The position numbers and the translations under genes are program-made. A DNA stretch of 64,000 nucleotides. It comes from an uncultured Gemmatimonadota bacterium (GTDB lineage: Bacteria > Gemmatimonadota > Gemmatimonadetes > Gemmatimonadales > Gemmatimonadaceae). This document shows, piece after piece, positions 9,990 through 18,285 of the stretch (the first letter of the stretch is position 1; the number at the start of each line of letters is the position of its first letter). Under the pieces are notes generated by a model. That model was not told where the DNA came from. It ran no database searches and saw only the letters and a list, made by a program, of their open reading frames with translations. The DNA is taken from positions 248,001-312,000 of the forward strand of contig CAIRYG010000011.1 of NCBI GenBank assembly GCA_903882745.1, read 5' to 3'.

Positions 9990-12140
9990 TTAGAAGGCGA
10001 TTCGCGCGGTCAGCAATAAGCTACGTCCCGCGATCGGAAAGAACGAGCGTCCGCCATTTTCCTCGTACCCACTGCTGTAGGCGCGAATGTCGCCAAGGTT
10101 CTGAATCTCACCGCGCCAGTCGATCCCCGCCACGTGCCAGCTGAGGCCGGTGTCGAACATCCAGAACGCGGGGGTGACCATGGCGGCGTTGCCGTCGTTG
10201 GCCAGGCGCCCGCGATCCTGATAGCGGGTGCCGAACTCCCACGAGAGGGTGCTCGACGCGCGATAGACAAGACGGTCGTTGAAGGTCACGGGCGGCGTCG
10301 CGACCGGCTCCACGTCGAGATAGGTCTTGGCGGCTGCGTCGTCGCGATAGCTCGCAATGCGCGCTGTCATGACAGTCAGGTTCGCCGTGGTGGACCACTG
10401 GTCGGCGAGGCGCCATTCGCCGTCGAGCTCAATACCGCGGCGCGCGCTCCGATCGACATTCTTCCGCAGCGGATTCCCCGTGAGGCTGATTGTGCCGATC
10501 GCGAGCACTTCGTTATGGAACTCCATATCGAAGAGGTTCACCGTGAGCGACGACGTCGCCGTCCGCCAGCGGACGCCCGCTTCGAAGTCATCGAGTTGCT
10601 CGGGGTGCACGCGTGTCAGCGGCAGCACCGAGCCGGCGGTGGTGGCGTCGATGTCGTCGGCGCCGGCAAAGAGATCGGCACGTGCTGGCTCGCGGCCGGT
10701 GCGTCCCCAGCTGCCGAACAGCTCAACACCCGGCTGGAGTGTGTAGGCCAGCGAGAGCTTGGGATTGAGGAAGGTCCAGTCGGTGCCGAACGGAGCAATG
10801 CCTGCCGCCACCGAGGGATGGTACTGAAAGGCCGCGCGCCGGAGCTGCAGGTCCGCCGCAAAGCGCCAGTCGCCGACGGTGTAGCCAAGCTTCGTGAAGG
10901 CGCTCTGCTCCTGCTTGTAGCCGACGTTGTCGTACAGGCGCGCGCTGAGCGTGGGGCGCATCGCGAGCGCGTGCTCGCGATGGTAATCGCTGGCGTGGAA
11001 TCCGGCGTCGAGTGACCAGGCGCCGCGCGACACTTGCAGGGTGCCGATCGCGCCGAGCCAGACGTGCGCGAGTGCGTAGTTGGCGTAGGGGCCGGAGCCG
11101 AAGTTTACGTCGTAGCCACCCGCCGCCGAGTTGCGATAGGTGGTGAGGGTTGTGCGGATACCGTCGGTGAAGGCGTGCGTCCATTGGAGGCTCGCCATCT
11201 CCTGATGAAAGAGATCGCCGTCGGCGGTGCTCAGTGGATTGTCCTGCGGGTCGGTGCGCACCACCGATTCGGAGGAGGCGTAGTAGGCCATGTGCGTGCC
11301 CGAGAGCCCGGCGAAGCCCGAGAACTTGAGGGCGTCGCGATCGCCGAACCATCCTGCGCTCAGGTAGGTGGACTTAGCTTCGTTGCCGGAGTGGTGGCGG
11401 TAACCGTCGGTCCGCTGCGCGGTGACGCGGCCATAGGCGGCGAACCCGCTCGGCGTGATCCCGGTGGCGTACTGTGCGGTGATCCCTTGGGTATTGAACG
11501 AACCGCCGACGAACTGCACATCCCCGCCCTGCGGCGTGGTGGCGAGCGAGAGCGACTGGAAGTTCAGCGCCCCTGCGTACGACGCCGTGCCAAAGCTACT
11601 GGCGCCAACACCGCGCGAGATTTGCACCGACTGCACGCTCTGCATGAAACCGGCGACGTTGGAGAAGTAGAGGACTTGGTCTTCGGGATCGTTCAGTGGA
11701 ACGCCGTCGAACGTGATATTGAGGCGCGTTTGATCGATGCCACGGAGTCGGATGTAGCTATAGCCCGAGAAGCTTCCCGATTCCGAATACGAGGTGACGC
11801 TCGGCGCGCTGGTGAGAAAGAGTGGCGCGTCCTGCCCTGCGTATCGGAGTCGGATCTCCTCCCGTTGCATGGTGTGCTGCGCGCCCGGCGCGGGCGTCGC
11901 GGCGCGCACGGCACGGATGGCCACGGCCTCAAGGGTGTCGCGGCGCGCGGCGCTGGAGTCGGCTGCTGTTTGGGCCTTGGGTGTCGCCTGCTGCGCGGCC
12001 TGCTGCGCGGCCTGCTGCGCACCGAGTGCCGAACCGAATGCCGAACCGAATGCCGAACCAAAAACCGAACTCCCTCCTGGCGCCGCCACGAGGGTACATA
12101 CTGCGAGCGCAAAATTGCGCATGTGCTGAACACTGGGCAT
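9990..12140 (-). CDS. TonB-dependent receptor, probably for thiamine compounds
   Basis: A ~716-residue outer-membrane TonB-dependent transporter. The plug domain contains YIRLRGIDQTRLNITFDGVP and the barrel ends with the aromatic LLLTARIAF. Start 12140 was chosen because GGAG lies 10 bases upstream; ATG at 12122 is the alternative and fits a signal peptide equally well. Between signal peptide and plug there is a low-complexity stretch of FGSA and QQAA repeats. The strongest functional clue is the TPP riboswitch and terminator in its leader: such receptors in thiamine regulons were described in Bacteroidetes as candidate thiamine-compound transporters. The barrel alone would not reveal the substrate, so that assignment rests on the regulatory element. 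Confidence 0.88.
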   Translation of the reverse strand: MPSVQHMRNFALAVCTLVAAPGGSSVFGSAFGSAFGSALGAQQAAQQAAQQATPKAQTAADSSAARRDTLEAVAIRAVRAATPAPGAQHTMQREEIRLRYAGQDAPLFLTSAPSVTSYSESGSFSGYSYIRLRGIDQTRLNITFDGVPLNDPEDQVLYFSNVAGFMQSVQSVQISRGVGASSFGTASYAGALNFQSLSLATTPQGGDVQFVGGSFNTQGITAQYATGITPSGFAAYGRVTAQRTDGYRHHSGNEAKSTYLSAGWFGDRDALKFSGFAGLSGTHMAYYASSESVVRTDPQDNPLSTADGDLFHQEMASLQWTHAFTDGIRTTLTTYRNSAAGGYDVNFGSGPYANYALAHVWLGAIGTLQVSRGAWSLDAGFHASDYHREHALAMRPTLSARLYDNVGYKQEQSAFTKLGYTVGDWRFAADLQLRRAAFQYHPSVAAGIAPFGTDWTFLNPKLSLAYTLQPGVELFGSWGRTGREPARADLFAGADDIDATTAGSVLPLTRVHPEQLDDFEAGVRWRTATSSLTVNLFDMEFHNEVLAIGTISLTGNPLRKNVDRSARRGIELDGEWRLADQWSTTANLTVMTARIASYRDDAAAKTYLDVEPVATPPVTFNDRLVYRASSTLSWEFGTRYQDRGRLANDGNAAMVTPAFWMFDTGLSWHVAGIDWRGEIQNLGDIRAYSSGYEENGGRSFFPIAGRSLLLTARIAF

Positions 12141-12205
12141 TGCCGGGTCGCTCCAAAAAAGGAATTGACGATCCGGAGTGCGCTCGCCTGAGTGGTGCGG
12201 TTCCT

Positions 12206-12245
12206 GAAATAGGAAACGCGCCACCCAGACGAGCGGGTGGCGCGT
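12206..12245 (-). terminator. Leader terminator of the TPP riboswitch
   Basis: ACGCGCCACCC (12216-12226) and GGGTGGCGCGT (12235-12245) form a perfect 11 bp stem with an 8-base loop, followed on the minus strand by TTTCCTATTT. It lies between the aptamer and the receptor start codon and is therefore the likely expression platform: TPP binding would favour termination. Confidence 0.8.
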
Positions 12246-12266
12246 GACGAGAACGGCACGCGACAC

Positions 12267-12360
12267 GCCGCACTCCCTACGCCGGTATAAACCGGGTCAG
12301 GTTCCAAGAGATTCTCTCAACCCCGCATACGCATGGCGTGCGCGGAGTACCCCTGGCGGC
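12267..12360 (-). ncRNA. TPP riboswitch (THI element)
   Basis: The minus strand carries the THI-box core: GGGGU, a P3 stem, UUGAGA (canonical CUGAGA), then GAACCUGACCCGG, UAUACCGGCGUAGGGA. The outer P1 helix is formed by GCCGC (12356-12360) and GCGGC (12267-12271). It lies in the leader of the TonB-dependent receptor, with a terminator between the two. The one departure from consensus is U for C in the UUGAGA box. The divergent MFS gene is on the other strand and is not controlled by it. Confidence 0.93.
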
Positions 12361-12436
12361 TGTCCCCGAATAGTTATGCCGCGCGCACACCTCGCGCCAG
12401 TGGACGACCATCACGCGACACGCACATATTCCTGCT

Positions 12437-13801
12437 ATGGCCTTTGACTTCCTCGACCGCTCGCGCTCCATTGCGCCCGCCAACTACGACCGCTGGCGCG
12501 TGCCGCCCGCCGCACTCGCGATTCACCTCGCGATTGGGCAGGCCTACGCCTTCAGTGTGTTCAACCTTCCGCTCTCCACCCTGCGCGGCATTACCGCCAG
12601 CGCGCCGGACGACTGGAAGCTCTCGACAATCGGCTGGATCTTCTCCGTCGCGATCGCCTTTCTGGGGATCTCCGCCTTTACCTTCGGCCGCTGGCTCGAA
12701 GCCGCAGGGCCGCGCAAAGCAATGTTCGCCTCGGCCTGTTGCTTTGCCGGCGGATTCTTTGTCGCCGCGCTCGGCGTGCAGACACACGCCTTCTGGCTCG
12801 TGATTCTTGGCTACGGTGTGATTGGTGGGATTGGCCTCGGGCTCGGCTACATCTCGCCGGTGAGCACGCTGATCAAGTGGTTCCCCGATCATCCGGGCAT
12901 GGCCACCGGACTCGCCATTATGGGGTTCGGTGGTGGCGCCATGATCGGCTCGCCGCTCGCCGTCGCGCTGATGGAGCACTTCAAGAGTGCCACCGATGTT
13001 GGCGTCGCGCCGGCTTTTATGGCCATGGGCGCGCTCTACTTCGTGTTCATGATGTTCGGCGTGTTCACCGTGCGCCTTCCAGCGCCGGGGTGGACGCCGG
13101 CGCAGCCGCGTGATGCGTCGGGCACTCGCCGCACCGTGCTCGCGCCTGCTCCCGACGTACATGTGAACAGCGCCATCCGGACGCGCCCCTTCTGGTTGCT
13201 GTGGGTGGTGCTCTGCCTGAATGTCACTGCGGGGATCGGTGTGCTCGGGCAGGCCTCGCCGATGATTCAGGAGATGTTCCCTGGGGTGATTGGCCCGGCA
13301 GCGGCGGCAGGCTTTGTGGGCTTGCTCAGCCTCGCGAACATGACAGGACGCTTTTTCTGGTCGTCGCTGAGCGATGTGATCGGGCGCCAGCGCACCTACA
13401 TGATTTTCTTCGCTGCAGGAGCCGCGCTGTACGCCGGCGTTCCCTTCACGGGGCGCGCGGGGAATGTAGTGCTCTTTGTGGCCTTCTATGTGCTCATTAT
13501 GACGATGTACGGCGGTGGATTTGCGACCATTCCCGCCTACCTGCGTGATCTCTTCGGCACCATGCACGTGGGGGCGATCCATGGTCGACTGCTCACCGCC
13601 TGGAGTGTGGCCGGCGTCGCGGGGCCTGTGCTGGTGAACTACATCCGCGAATATCAGCTCGCGCACGGCGTGCCCAAGGCGGAAGCGTATTCGGTCACCA
13701 TGTATCTGATGGCGGGGCTGCTCCTGGTCGGCTTTGCCGCCAACTGGTGGGTGAGCCCCGTGGACCCCAAGTACCGGTTCAAAACTGGAGATACCGTATG
13801 A
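12437..13801 (+). CDS. OFA-family MFS transporter
   Basis: A 454-residue major facilitator of the oxalate/formate antiporter type with about 12 membrane segments. Recognisable pieces are the N-terminal AIHLAIGQAYAFSVFNLPL, the GLGLGYISPVSTLIKWFPD loop after helix 4, and NMTGRFFWSSLSDVIGRQR between helices 8 and 9. These proteins exchange or take up small carboxylates; the actual substrate here is unknown. The stop codon overlaps the next start by ATGA, pairing it with a 41-residue membrane protein known to accompany this family. It is divergent from the thiamine-type receptor, about 75 bp from the riboswitch. Confidence 0.9.
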   Translation: MAFDFLDRSRSIAPANYDRWRVPPAALAIHLAIGQAYAFSVFNLPLSTLRGITASAPDDWKLSTIGWIFSVAIAFLGISAFTFGRWLEAAGPRKAMFASACCFAGGFFVAALGVQTHAFWLVILGYGVIGGIGLGLGYISPVSTLIKWFPDHPGMATGLAIMGFGGGAMIGSPLAVALMEHFKSATDVGVAPAFMAMGALYFVFMMFGVFTVRLPAPGWTPAQPRDASGTRRTVLAPAPDVHVNSAIRTRPFWLLWVVLCLNVTAGIGVLGQASPMIQEMFPGVIGPAAAAGFVGLLSLANMTGRFFWSSLSDVIGRQRTYMIFFAAGAALYAGVPFTGRAGNVVLFVAFYVLIMTMYGGGFATIPAYLRDLFGTMHVGAIHGRLLTAWSVAGVAGPVLVNYIREYQLAHGVPKAEAYSVTMYLMAGLLLVGFAANWWVSPVDPKYRFKTGDTV

Positions 13802-13923
13802 GCAACAACACGACGCCTGATCGCAACCTGATCGCGTTGGCACTGACCTGGCTGGTGGTGTTACTTCCCGCCGCCTGGGGTGTATCACAGGTAGTTCTGA
13901 AGTCAGCAGCGCTCTTTCGCTGA
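13798..13923 (+). CDS. MFS transporter small subunit (41 residues)
   Basis: A very short gene whose ATG overlaps the MFS stop by 4 bp. The product has a polar N-terminus (MSNNTTPDRNL), a single membrane helix (IALALTWLVVLLPAAWGVSQ) and the C-terminal LKSAALFR. The LPxAWGVxxxxxKxAxLF pattern matches the short proteins annotated as MFS transporter small subunit next to OFA-family permeases. The role is presumed accessory or stabilising; experimental support for the family is thin as far as I know. Confidence 0.8.
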   Translation: MSNNTTPDRNLIALALTWLVVLLPAAWGVSQVVLKSAALFR

Positions 13924-13947
13924 AACATTTTCAACACAGGAGGCATC

Positions 13948-14619
13948 GTGCGTAAGCAATCGTGGCTGTTGGCGGCACTCGTGTTAGTGGTGGTTCCTCA
14001 GTTCGTAAGCGCCCAGCGTGGTGGGATGGGCGGCATGGGTGGCATGGGCGGCATGGGAGGGATGGGTGGTGGCGGTGGAATGAGCAGCGGAGGGCGGCGC
14101 GGTGGCGGGCGCGAAGGCGGGTCGCGCGGCGAGCCCAAGGAGATTGCGTATCCAGCGGCCAAGGAGCTCCAGCACTTCAATCCCGCCGAGCTGTTGATCG
14201 ACAAGAAGCGGAAGCTGTCGCTCACCGACTCTCAGGTCACCGCGCTCACGGCCATGCGCAGCAAGTTCTTTGAGCGCACGGGCGCGCTCTTGGCGCGCTA
14301 CGACTCGGTGCGGGCCGACTACAAGCCCGCCAAGTACGATCCGCGCGAAACGCCGTCCGCCTGGACCGACTCCCTGCGCCGCGCGGAGGCGGTGCAGCAG
14401 CGATTGCTCAACACCCGCCTCGACACGCTCATGAACTGGCGCCACGAGGATGTTCGGGCGACCCTCGATTTCTTTACCGACGACAAGCAGAAGAAGACTG
14501 CCGCCGAGTTGATCGACAAGCAGGAGGAGGAGTTCCTGAAGTCGATTCCCGCCATTCCCCCCTCCGGTGGAAGAATGGGCGGGCGCGGTGGGCGGCCTGG
14601 GGACGACCGGACACCGTAG
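13948..14619 (+). CDS. Exported Gly/Met-rich Spy/CpxP-like protein
   Basis: A 223-residue exported protein. The signal peptide runs to VVPQFVSAQ, then come five GGM-type repeats and a Gly/Arg-rich linker (residues ~24-62). The helical body (~70-200) begins with KRKLSLTDSQVTALTAM, which resembles the LTxxQ motif of Spy/CpxP-type periplasmic proteins, and is rich in charged helices. The C-terminus returns to Gly/Arg. An AGGAGG ribosome site sits 6 bases before the ATG. A metal-responsive or chaperone-like role is possible from the family resemblance and Met content but is not shown. A strong terminator follows. Confidence 0.7.
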   Translation: MRKQSWLLAALVLVVVPQFVSAQRGGMGGMGGMGGMGGMGGGGGMSSGGRRGGGREGGSRGEPKEIAYPAAKELQHFNPAELLIDKKRKLSLTDSQVTALTAMRSKFFERTGALLARYDSVRADYKPAKYDPRETPSAWTDSLRRAEAVQQRLLNTRLDTLMNWRHEDVRATLDFFTDDKQKKTAAELIDKQEEEFLKSIPAIPPSGGRMGGRGGRPGDDRTP

Positions 14620-14638
14620 GAATCATGCGTGCAACGAG

Positions 14639-14675
14639 AGAGCGCCCGACCCTGTAGAGGGTCGGGCGCTCTTTG
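14639..14675 (+). terminator. Strong hairpin terminator between convergent genes
   Basis: A perfect 15 bp stem (14639-14653 with 14658-14672) and a GTAG loop, followed by TTT. It lies between the Gly/Met-rich protein and the convergent YncE-like gene and may serve both strands. Confidence 0.85.
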
Positions 14676-14703
14676 CGTGCGGGCTCGTTGACCGGCGACC
14701 CGC

Positions 14704-15762
14704 TTAGTGGCTCACCGTAATGAACCAGGCACCCACCACCGGACCACGCGGGCCGCCACGTCCACCGCGACCAGCGGCCGGCGCGGGGGCACCCGCTGCC
14801 GGCGCTGGGGCCGGGCCGTACTCGAGGGTGAACACGTACGCGCGATGCTTGACGTCGTCCACCGCGATCGTCTTGGCACCGGCAAAGGTCTTCACGACTT
14901 CCTTCACACTGTACTTGTCGGGCGAATCCTGATGCACGACCGTGATGTTCCCTTCGCGACCCGCCGGAAGGTACAGGAGCTTTTCCGTGGCGTCGTAGCC
15001 CAGCGCGTCCACGCCGTCGCCATTGGTGATCTCGGCGACAATCTTGCCAGTCGCGGCATCAACCACGACCGACTTCTTGCTGCAGCCGGCGAAAATACGG
15101 TTGCTCTTGGCATCAAAGGCAATACCGGTCGGCCCGTCACACACCTCGATCTTCCAGGTGGCGGTGACCTTCATGGTCTTCATGTCCACCACGTCGATCG
15201 CGTTCTTGTCTTCGATGTTGATGAAGATGCGACCCTTGCCGTCGCCCACACCGCCCTCGGGGGCGCCGCCGGAGAGGGTGATCGTGCCCTTCACATCACC
15301 CGACTTGGCGTCCACCACAACGGCAGTGCCGGTCGGGTGGCTGTGGTTGATCGAGAGGATGGTGTTGGACTTCTCGTCAAACATGATGCCATCGGCGCCG
15401 TCGGTGCCGATGTGGACCTTCTTGATGACGGCGAGCGTCTTGAGGTCGAACATCGTGAGGGTGCTGTCACCGGCGTTCGTGGTGAAGCCGTGGTTTTCCT
15501 TGGGGGCAAAGGCAATGCCGTGCACGCGCGGGGTGTCCATGATGTCGCCGACCACCTTGCCGGTCATCCCGTCCACCACCATCACGTGCGTGCTGCGCGA
15601 GACGAAGACGCGTCCCGTGGCGGGGTCAGCGGTGAGGTAGTCGGTGCCCCCCTCTCCCCCGATGTTGAACTTCTCGGTCTTGAACGACTGCGCGGTCCCC
15701 GCGGCGGGGAACGTCAGAAGGGTAGCGGCAAGCACCGCGAGCATGGCACGGGAGCGGGTCAT
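14704..15762 (-). CDS. YncE-like exported beta-propeller protein
   Basis: A 352-residue exported protein with signal peptide MLAVLAATLLTFPAAGTAQ. The body is a series of ~45-residue blades with the YncE/cytochrome-D1-like pattern, for example GRVFVSRSTHVMVVDGMTGK, then LAVIKKVHIGTDGADGIMFD and NTILSINHSHPTG. There is a low-complexity Ala/Pro/Gly tail (~320-340) before the final GAWFITVSH. Proteins of this kind bind surfaces or small ligands in the periplasm; no enzymatic residues are evident. It is transcribed alone, ending just before the shared terminator. Confidence 0.85.
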   Translation of the reverse strand: MTRSRAMLAVLAATLLTFPAAGTAQSFKTEKFNIGGEGGTDYLTADPATGRVFVSRSTHVMVVDGMTGKVVGDIMDTPRVHGIAFAPKENHGFTTNAGDSTLTMFDLKTLAVIKKVHIGTDGADGIMFDEKSNTILSINHSHPTGTAVVVDAKSGDVKGTITLSGGAPEGGVGDGKGRIFINIEDKNAIDVVDMKTMKVTATWKIEVCDGPTGIAFDAKSNRIFAGCSKKSVVVDAATGKIVAEITNGDGVDALGYDATEKLLYLPAGREGNITVVHQDSPDKYSVKEVVKTFAGAKTIAVDDVKHRAYVFTLEYGPAPAPAAGAPAPAAGRGGRGGPRGPVVGAWFITVSH

Positions 15763-16036
15763 CTCAGCCTCAGAGTATGGATGTGTTCACAGCGACAACT
15801 GTTATAAGAGTGGCGCCGATTCTGACGGGACGATGACAGCCCCTGCCCCCCCCAGGGCAAACGGGGGGGGGCTCCCCTGGGAACCCGCGCCCCCGCCGAC
15901 TGGTTCATGGAGCGTAGGCCCTGTCACGGTTTTAGAATTAGGGAGTAAAGCTCTTCCGCATCCCCTTCCCGCGCGTACCTTTGGCGGGTCCCTTGGCCGG
16001 TGGCCATCATGACAACCTTCTGCTCGCTGAACAGAT
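15763..16036. promoter_or_regulatory. Divergent intergenic region with C8/G9 hairpin
   Basis: No gene is seen in these 274 bp between the divergent YncE-like and nitronate monooxygenase genes. A run of eight C (15846-15853) and a run of nine G (15863-15871) lie 9 bases apart and can pair. AT-richer sequence at 15929-15955 (GGTTTTAGAATTAGGGAGTA) is the most promoter-like part for the monooxygenase. Confidence 0.4.
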
Positions 16037-17485
16037 ATGACTGAAGCGATGGCGCTTCCACGGATCATTCAGGGAGGCATGGGAATCGCCGTGTCGAACT
16101 GGCGGCTGGCCAACGCGGTTTCGTCGCGTGGGCAGCTTGGCGTGGTCTCCGGCACGGCCCTCGACACGGTCTTTGTTCGGCGTCTGCAGGACGGTGACAT
16201 TGGCGGCCACATGCGGCGTGCCATGGAGCGCTTTCCGATTGCTGGGGTCGCCGATGCGGTGCTCGAGCGCTACTTCCGCCCCGAGGGGAAGCCGGTCGCT
16301 GAGCCGTACAAGCTGCTCCCGGTCTACAAGCAGACCGTGACGGCCATGCGCACCCAGATCACGATGCTCGCGAACTTCGTCGAGGTCTGGCTCGCCAAAG
16401 AAGGGCATGGAAACCCGGTCGGGCTCAACTTGCTCACCAAGATCCAGATGCCGAACATCGCCTCGCTCTACGGCGCGATGATGGCAGGGGTGGACTTTGT
16501 GATTATGGGTGCCGGCATCCCGCGTGAGATCCCGGGCGTGCTCGACGCGCTCGCCGAGCATAAGCCGGCCACCATGCGCTTTGACGTGGAAGGGCTCGCG
16601 TCGGGCGAGGTGCAGTATTTGACGCTCGACCCCGCCACGGTTGGCGGCGACCCGAGCATCCCGATCAAGCGCCCCATGTTCCTGCCGATCATTTCGGCGA
16701 ACTCGTTGGCCATCACGTTGGCCCGCAAGGCCAATGGGCGCGTGGACGGCTTTGTGGTGGAAGGGTGGACCGCTGGTGGTCACAATGCCCCGCCCCGTGG
16801 CACGCCGACGTTCAATGAGCGCGGCGAGCCGATTTACGGCGAGCGCGACACGGTGGACTTGGCCAAGCTCGCCGAACTGGGCCTCCCGTTCTGGGTGGCA
16901 GGCAGCGAAGGAAGCCCCGAGCGACTCAAGGCAGCACTCGACAATGGCGCCGTCGGAATTCAGGTCGGGACGCTTTTTGCCTTTGCCGACGAATCCGGCT
17001 TCACCGCCGCGCTCAAGCACGACGTGCTCAAGAGCGCGCTCGTGGGCAAAGTCGATGTGCTCACCGACGCGCACGCATCGCCCACGGGCTATCCGTTCAA
17101 GGTCGTGCGGTACGAAGGGGATGCCAACGACGCCTCCAAGCGGAAGCGTATTTGCGACCTGGGCTACCTGCGCAATGCCTACAAGCGTGACGACGGCCGC
17201 CTCGGCTATCGCTGTGCGTCGGAGCCTGTGGACGATTTTGTGCAGAAGGGGGGCGCCGAGTCAGAGACGACCGGCCGCCGCTGCCTGTGCAACGCGCTCG
17301 AGGCCAACATCGGGCAGGCCCAGCATCAGAAAGACGGCATGGATGAGCCGCCCCTCCTGACGAGTGGCGACGATCTGATGTGGATTTCGAAGTATCTCAA
17401 GGGCCGTGATCGGTACACCGCGGGCGAGGTGCTCGACTACTTGCTCTCGCCCGCTGAAGCCGCTGCACCGTCGACGAGCGCGTAA
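16037..17485 (+). CDS. Nitronate monooxygenase-family FMN protein
   Basis: A 482-residue TIM-barrel FMN protein of the nitronate monooxygenase/2-nitropropane dioxygenase family, which oxidises nitronates such as propionate-3-nitronate using O2. Signature parts are IIQGGMGIAVSNWRLANAV near the N-terminus, NPVGLNLLTKIQMP, FVIMGAGIPREIPG, VVEGWTAGGHNAP with the family His, and GSEGSPERLKAALDNGAVGI with VGTLFAFADE in the phosphate-binding region. The C-terminal ~110 residues contain a Cys-bearing block (CDLGYLR, RRCLCNAL) beyond the core barrel, so this is a long-form member; metal binding there is a guess. It converges on the response regulator gene with a 49 bp overlap. Confidence 0.88.
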   Translation: MTEAMALPRIIQGGMGIAVSNWRLANAVSSRGQLGVVSGTALDTVFVRRLQDGDIGGHMRRAMERFPIAGVADAVLERYFRPEGKPVAEPYKLLPVYKQTVTAMRTQITMLANFVEVWLAKEGHGNPVGLNLLTKIQMPNIASLYGAMMAGVDFVIMGAGIPREIPGVLDALAEHKPATMRFDVEGLASGEVQYLTLDPATVGGDPSIPIKRPMFLPIISANSLAITLARKANGRVDGFVVEGWTAGGHNAPPRGTPTFNERGEPIYGERDTVDLAKLAELGLPFWVAGSEGSPERLKAALDNGAVGIQVGTLFAFADESGFTAALKHDVLKSALVGKVDVLTDAHASPTGYPFKVVRYEGDANDASKRKRICDLGYLRNAYKRDDGRLGYRCASEPVDDFVQKGGAESETTGRRCLCNALEANIGQAQHQKDGMDEPPLLTSGDDLMWISKYLKGRDRYTAGEVLDYLLSPAEAAAPSTSA

Positions 17486-18135
17486 CCCACACCGCGCAAC
17501 GTTTCAATTCGGACGTTCGCGCCCGCTCCAGACAGCTTGTTCCGTACCCGACCGATATTGACCTCGACGATGTTCGTGCCGGGGTCAAAGTCGAGTCCGA
17601 ACACGCGGCGCAGCAAATCCCCGCGCGCCACACTCTCGCCGCGACTCAACAGCAAGAACTCAATCAGCGCGAGCTCGCGCGGTGTGACCGGCATCGGCTG
17701 CTCGGCGACCGTCACCACGCGCGACAGGCGGTGGCACCGCAGATTCCCCGCGGAGAGCACGTCGCCGTAGTCGGCCGTGCCACGGCGCAGTAGCGCGCGC
17801 ACTCGCGCGAGAAAGGTGTTCGCGCGCACCGGCTTGGTGACAAAGTCATCGGCGCCCGCGTCGAGGGCGCGCACGGTCACCTCTTCGGCGCTCTCCGCGG
17901 TGAGCATCAGAATCGGCGTCGCAGGGTCGGATCGCCGAAACTCAGCGGCGAAATCAATCCCTGATCCGTCGGGGAGGTTCAGGTCGAGGACGAGCAGGTC
18001 GTAACCCCCGCTGGCGGCCTGCGTGCGCGCTTCAGCGAGACTGAAGGCGACCTCGACGGTCATCCCGATATCACGGAGCAACAGGTCGAGCGCCGCAACA
18101 ATGTTACGATCGTCGTCTACAACCAGAATTCGCAT
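17437..18135 (-). CDS. OmpR-family response regulator, orphan
   Basis: A 232-residue two-component response regulator. The receiver domain (MRILVVDDD...) has acidic residues D7-D9 and the phosphorylation site D51 in VLDLNLPDGSG; the switch residue and Lys are in LMLTAESAEE and DFVTKPVRA. The C-terminal winged helix includes TPRELALIEFLLLSRGE and VEVNIGRVRNKL. ATG 18135 was chosen because it opens the receiver fold; 41 upstream in-frame codons are non-homologous. There is no histidine kinase next to it. Its 3' end overlaps the convergent monooxygenase by 49 bp, which is unusual but both C-termini look genuine (family-typical LRGVGYALV). Confidence 0.93.
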   Translation of the reverse strand: MRILVVDDDRNIVAALDLLLRDIGMTVEVAFSLAEARTQAASGGYDLLVLDLNLPDGSGIDFAAEFRRSDPATPILMLTAESAEEVTVRALDAGADDFVTKPVRANTFLARVRALLRRGTADYGDVLSAGNLRCHRLSRVVTVAEQPMPVTPRELALIEFLLLSRGESVARGDLLRRVFGLDFDPGTNIVEVNIGRVRNKLSGAGANVRIETLRGVGYALVDGAAASAGESK

Positions 18136-18285
18136 GGCGGAATAATAACCGCCACCACCACAACTGGTAACAGGGGGCAACCAGCGCGGGTTCGGTAGCG
18201 GACTCGCGGGTCGGGGTGTCACATTGGGGGCGTGGCATTTCCTCCCCTCTTTGCTCAAGGTCCGACCGTGACCCCTCCCCGTGTG

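Noticed and set aside
12437-13801. MFS gene considered as a riboswitch-controlled thiamine transporter
   Set aside because: The aptamer and terminator are on the minus strand and face the TonB-dependent receptor; the MFS protein is of the OFA family with a matching small subunit.
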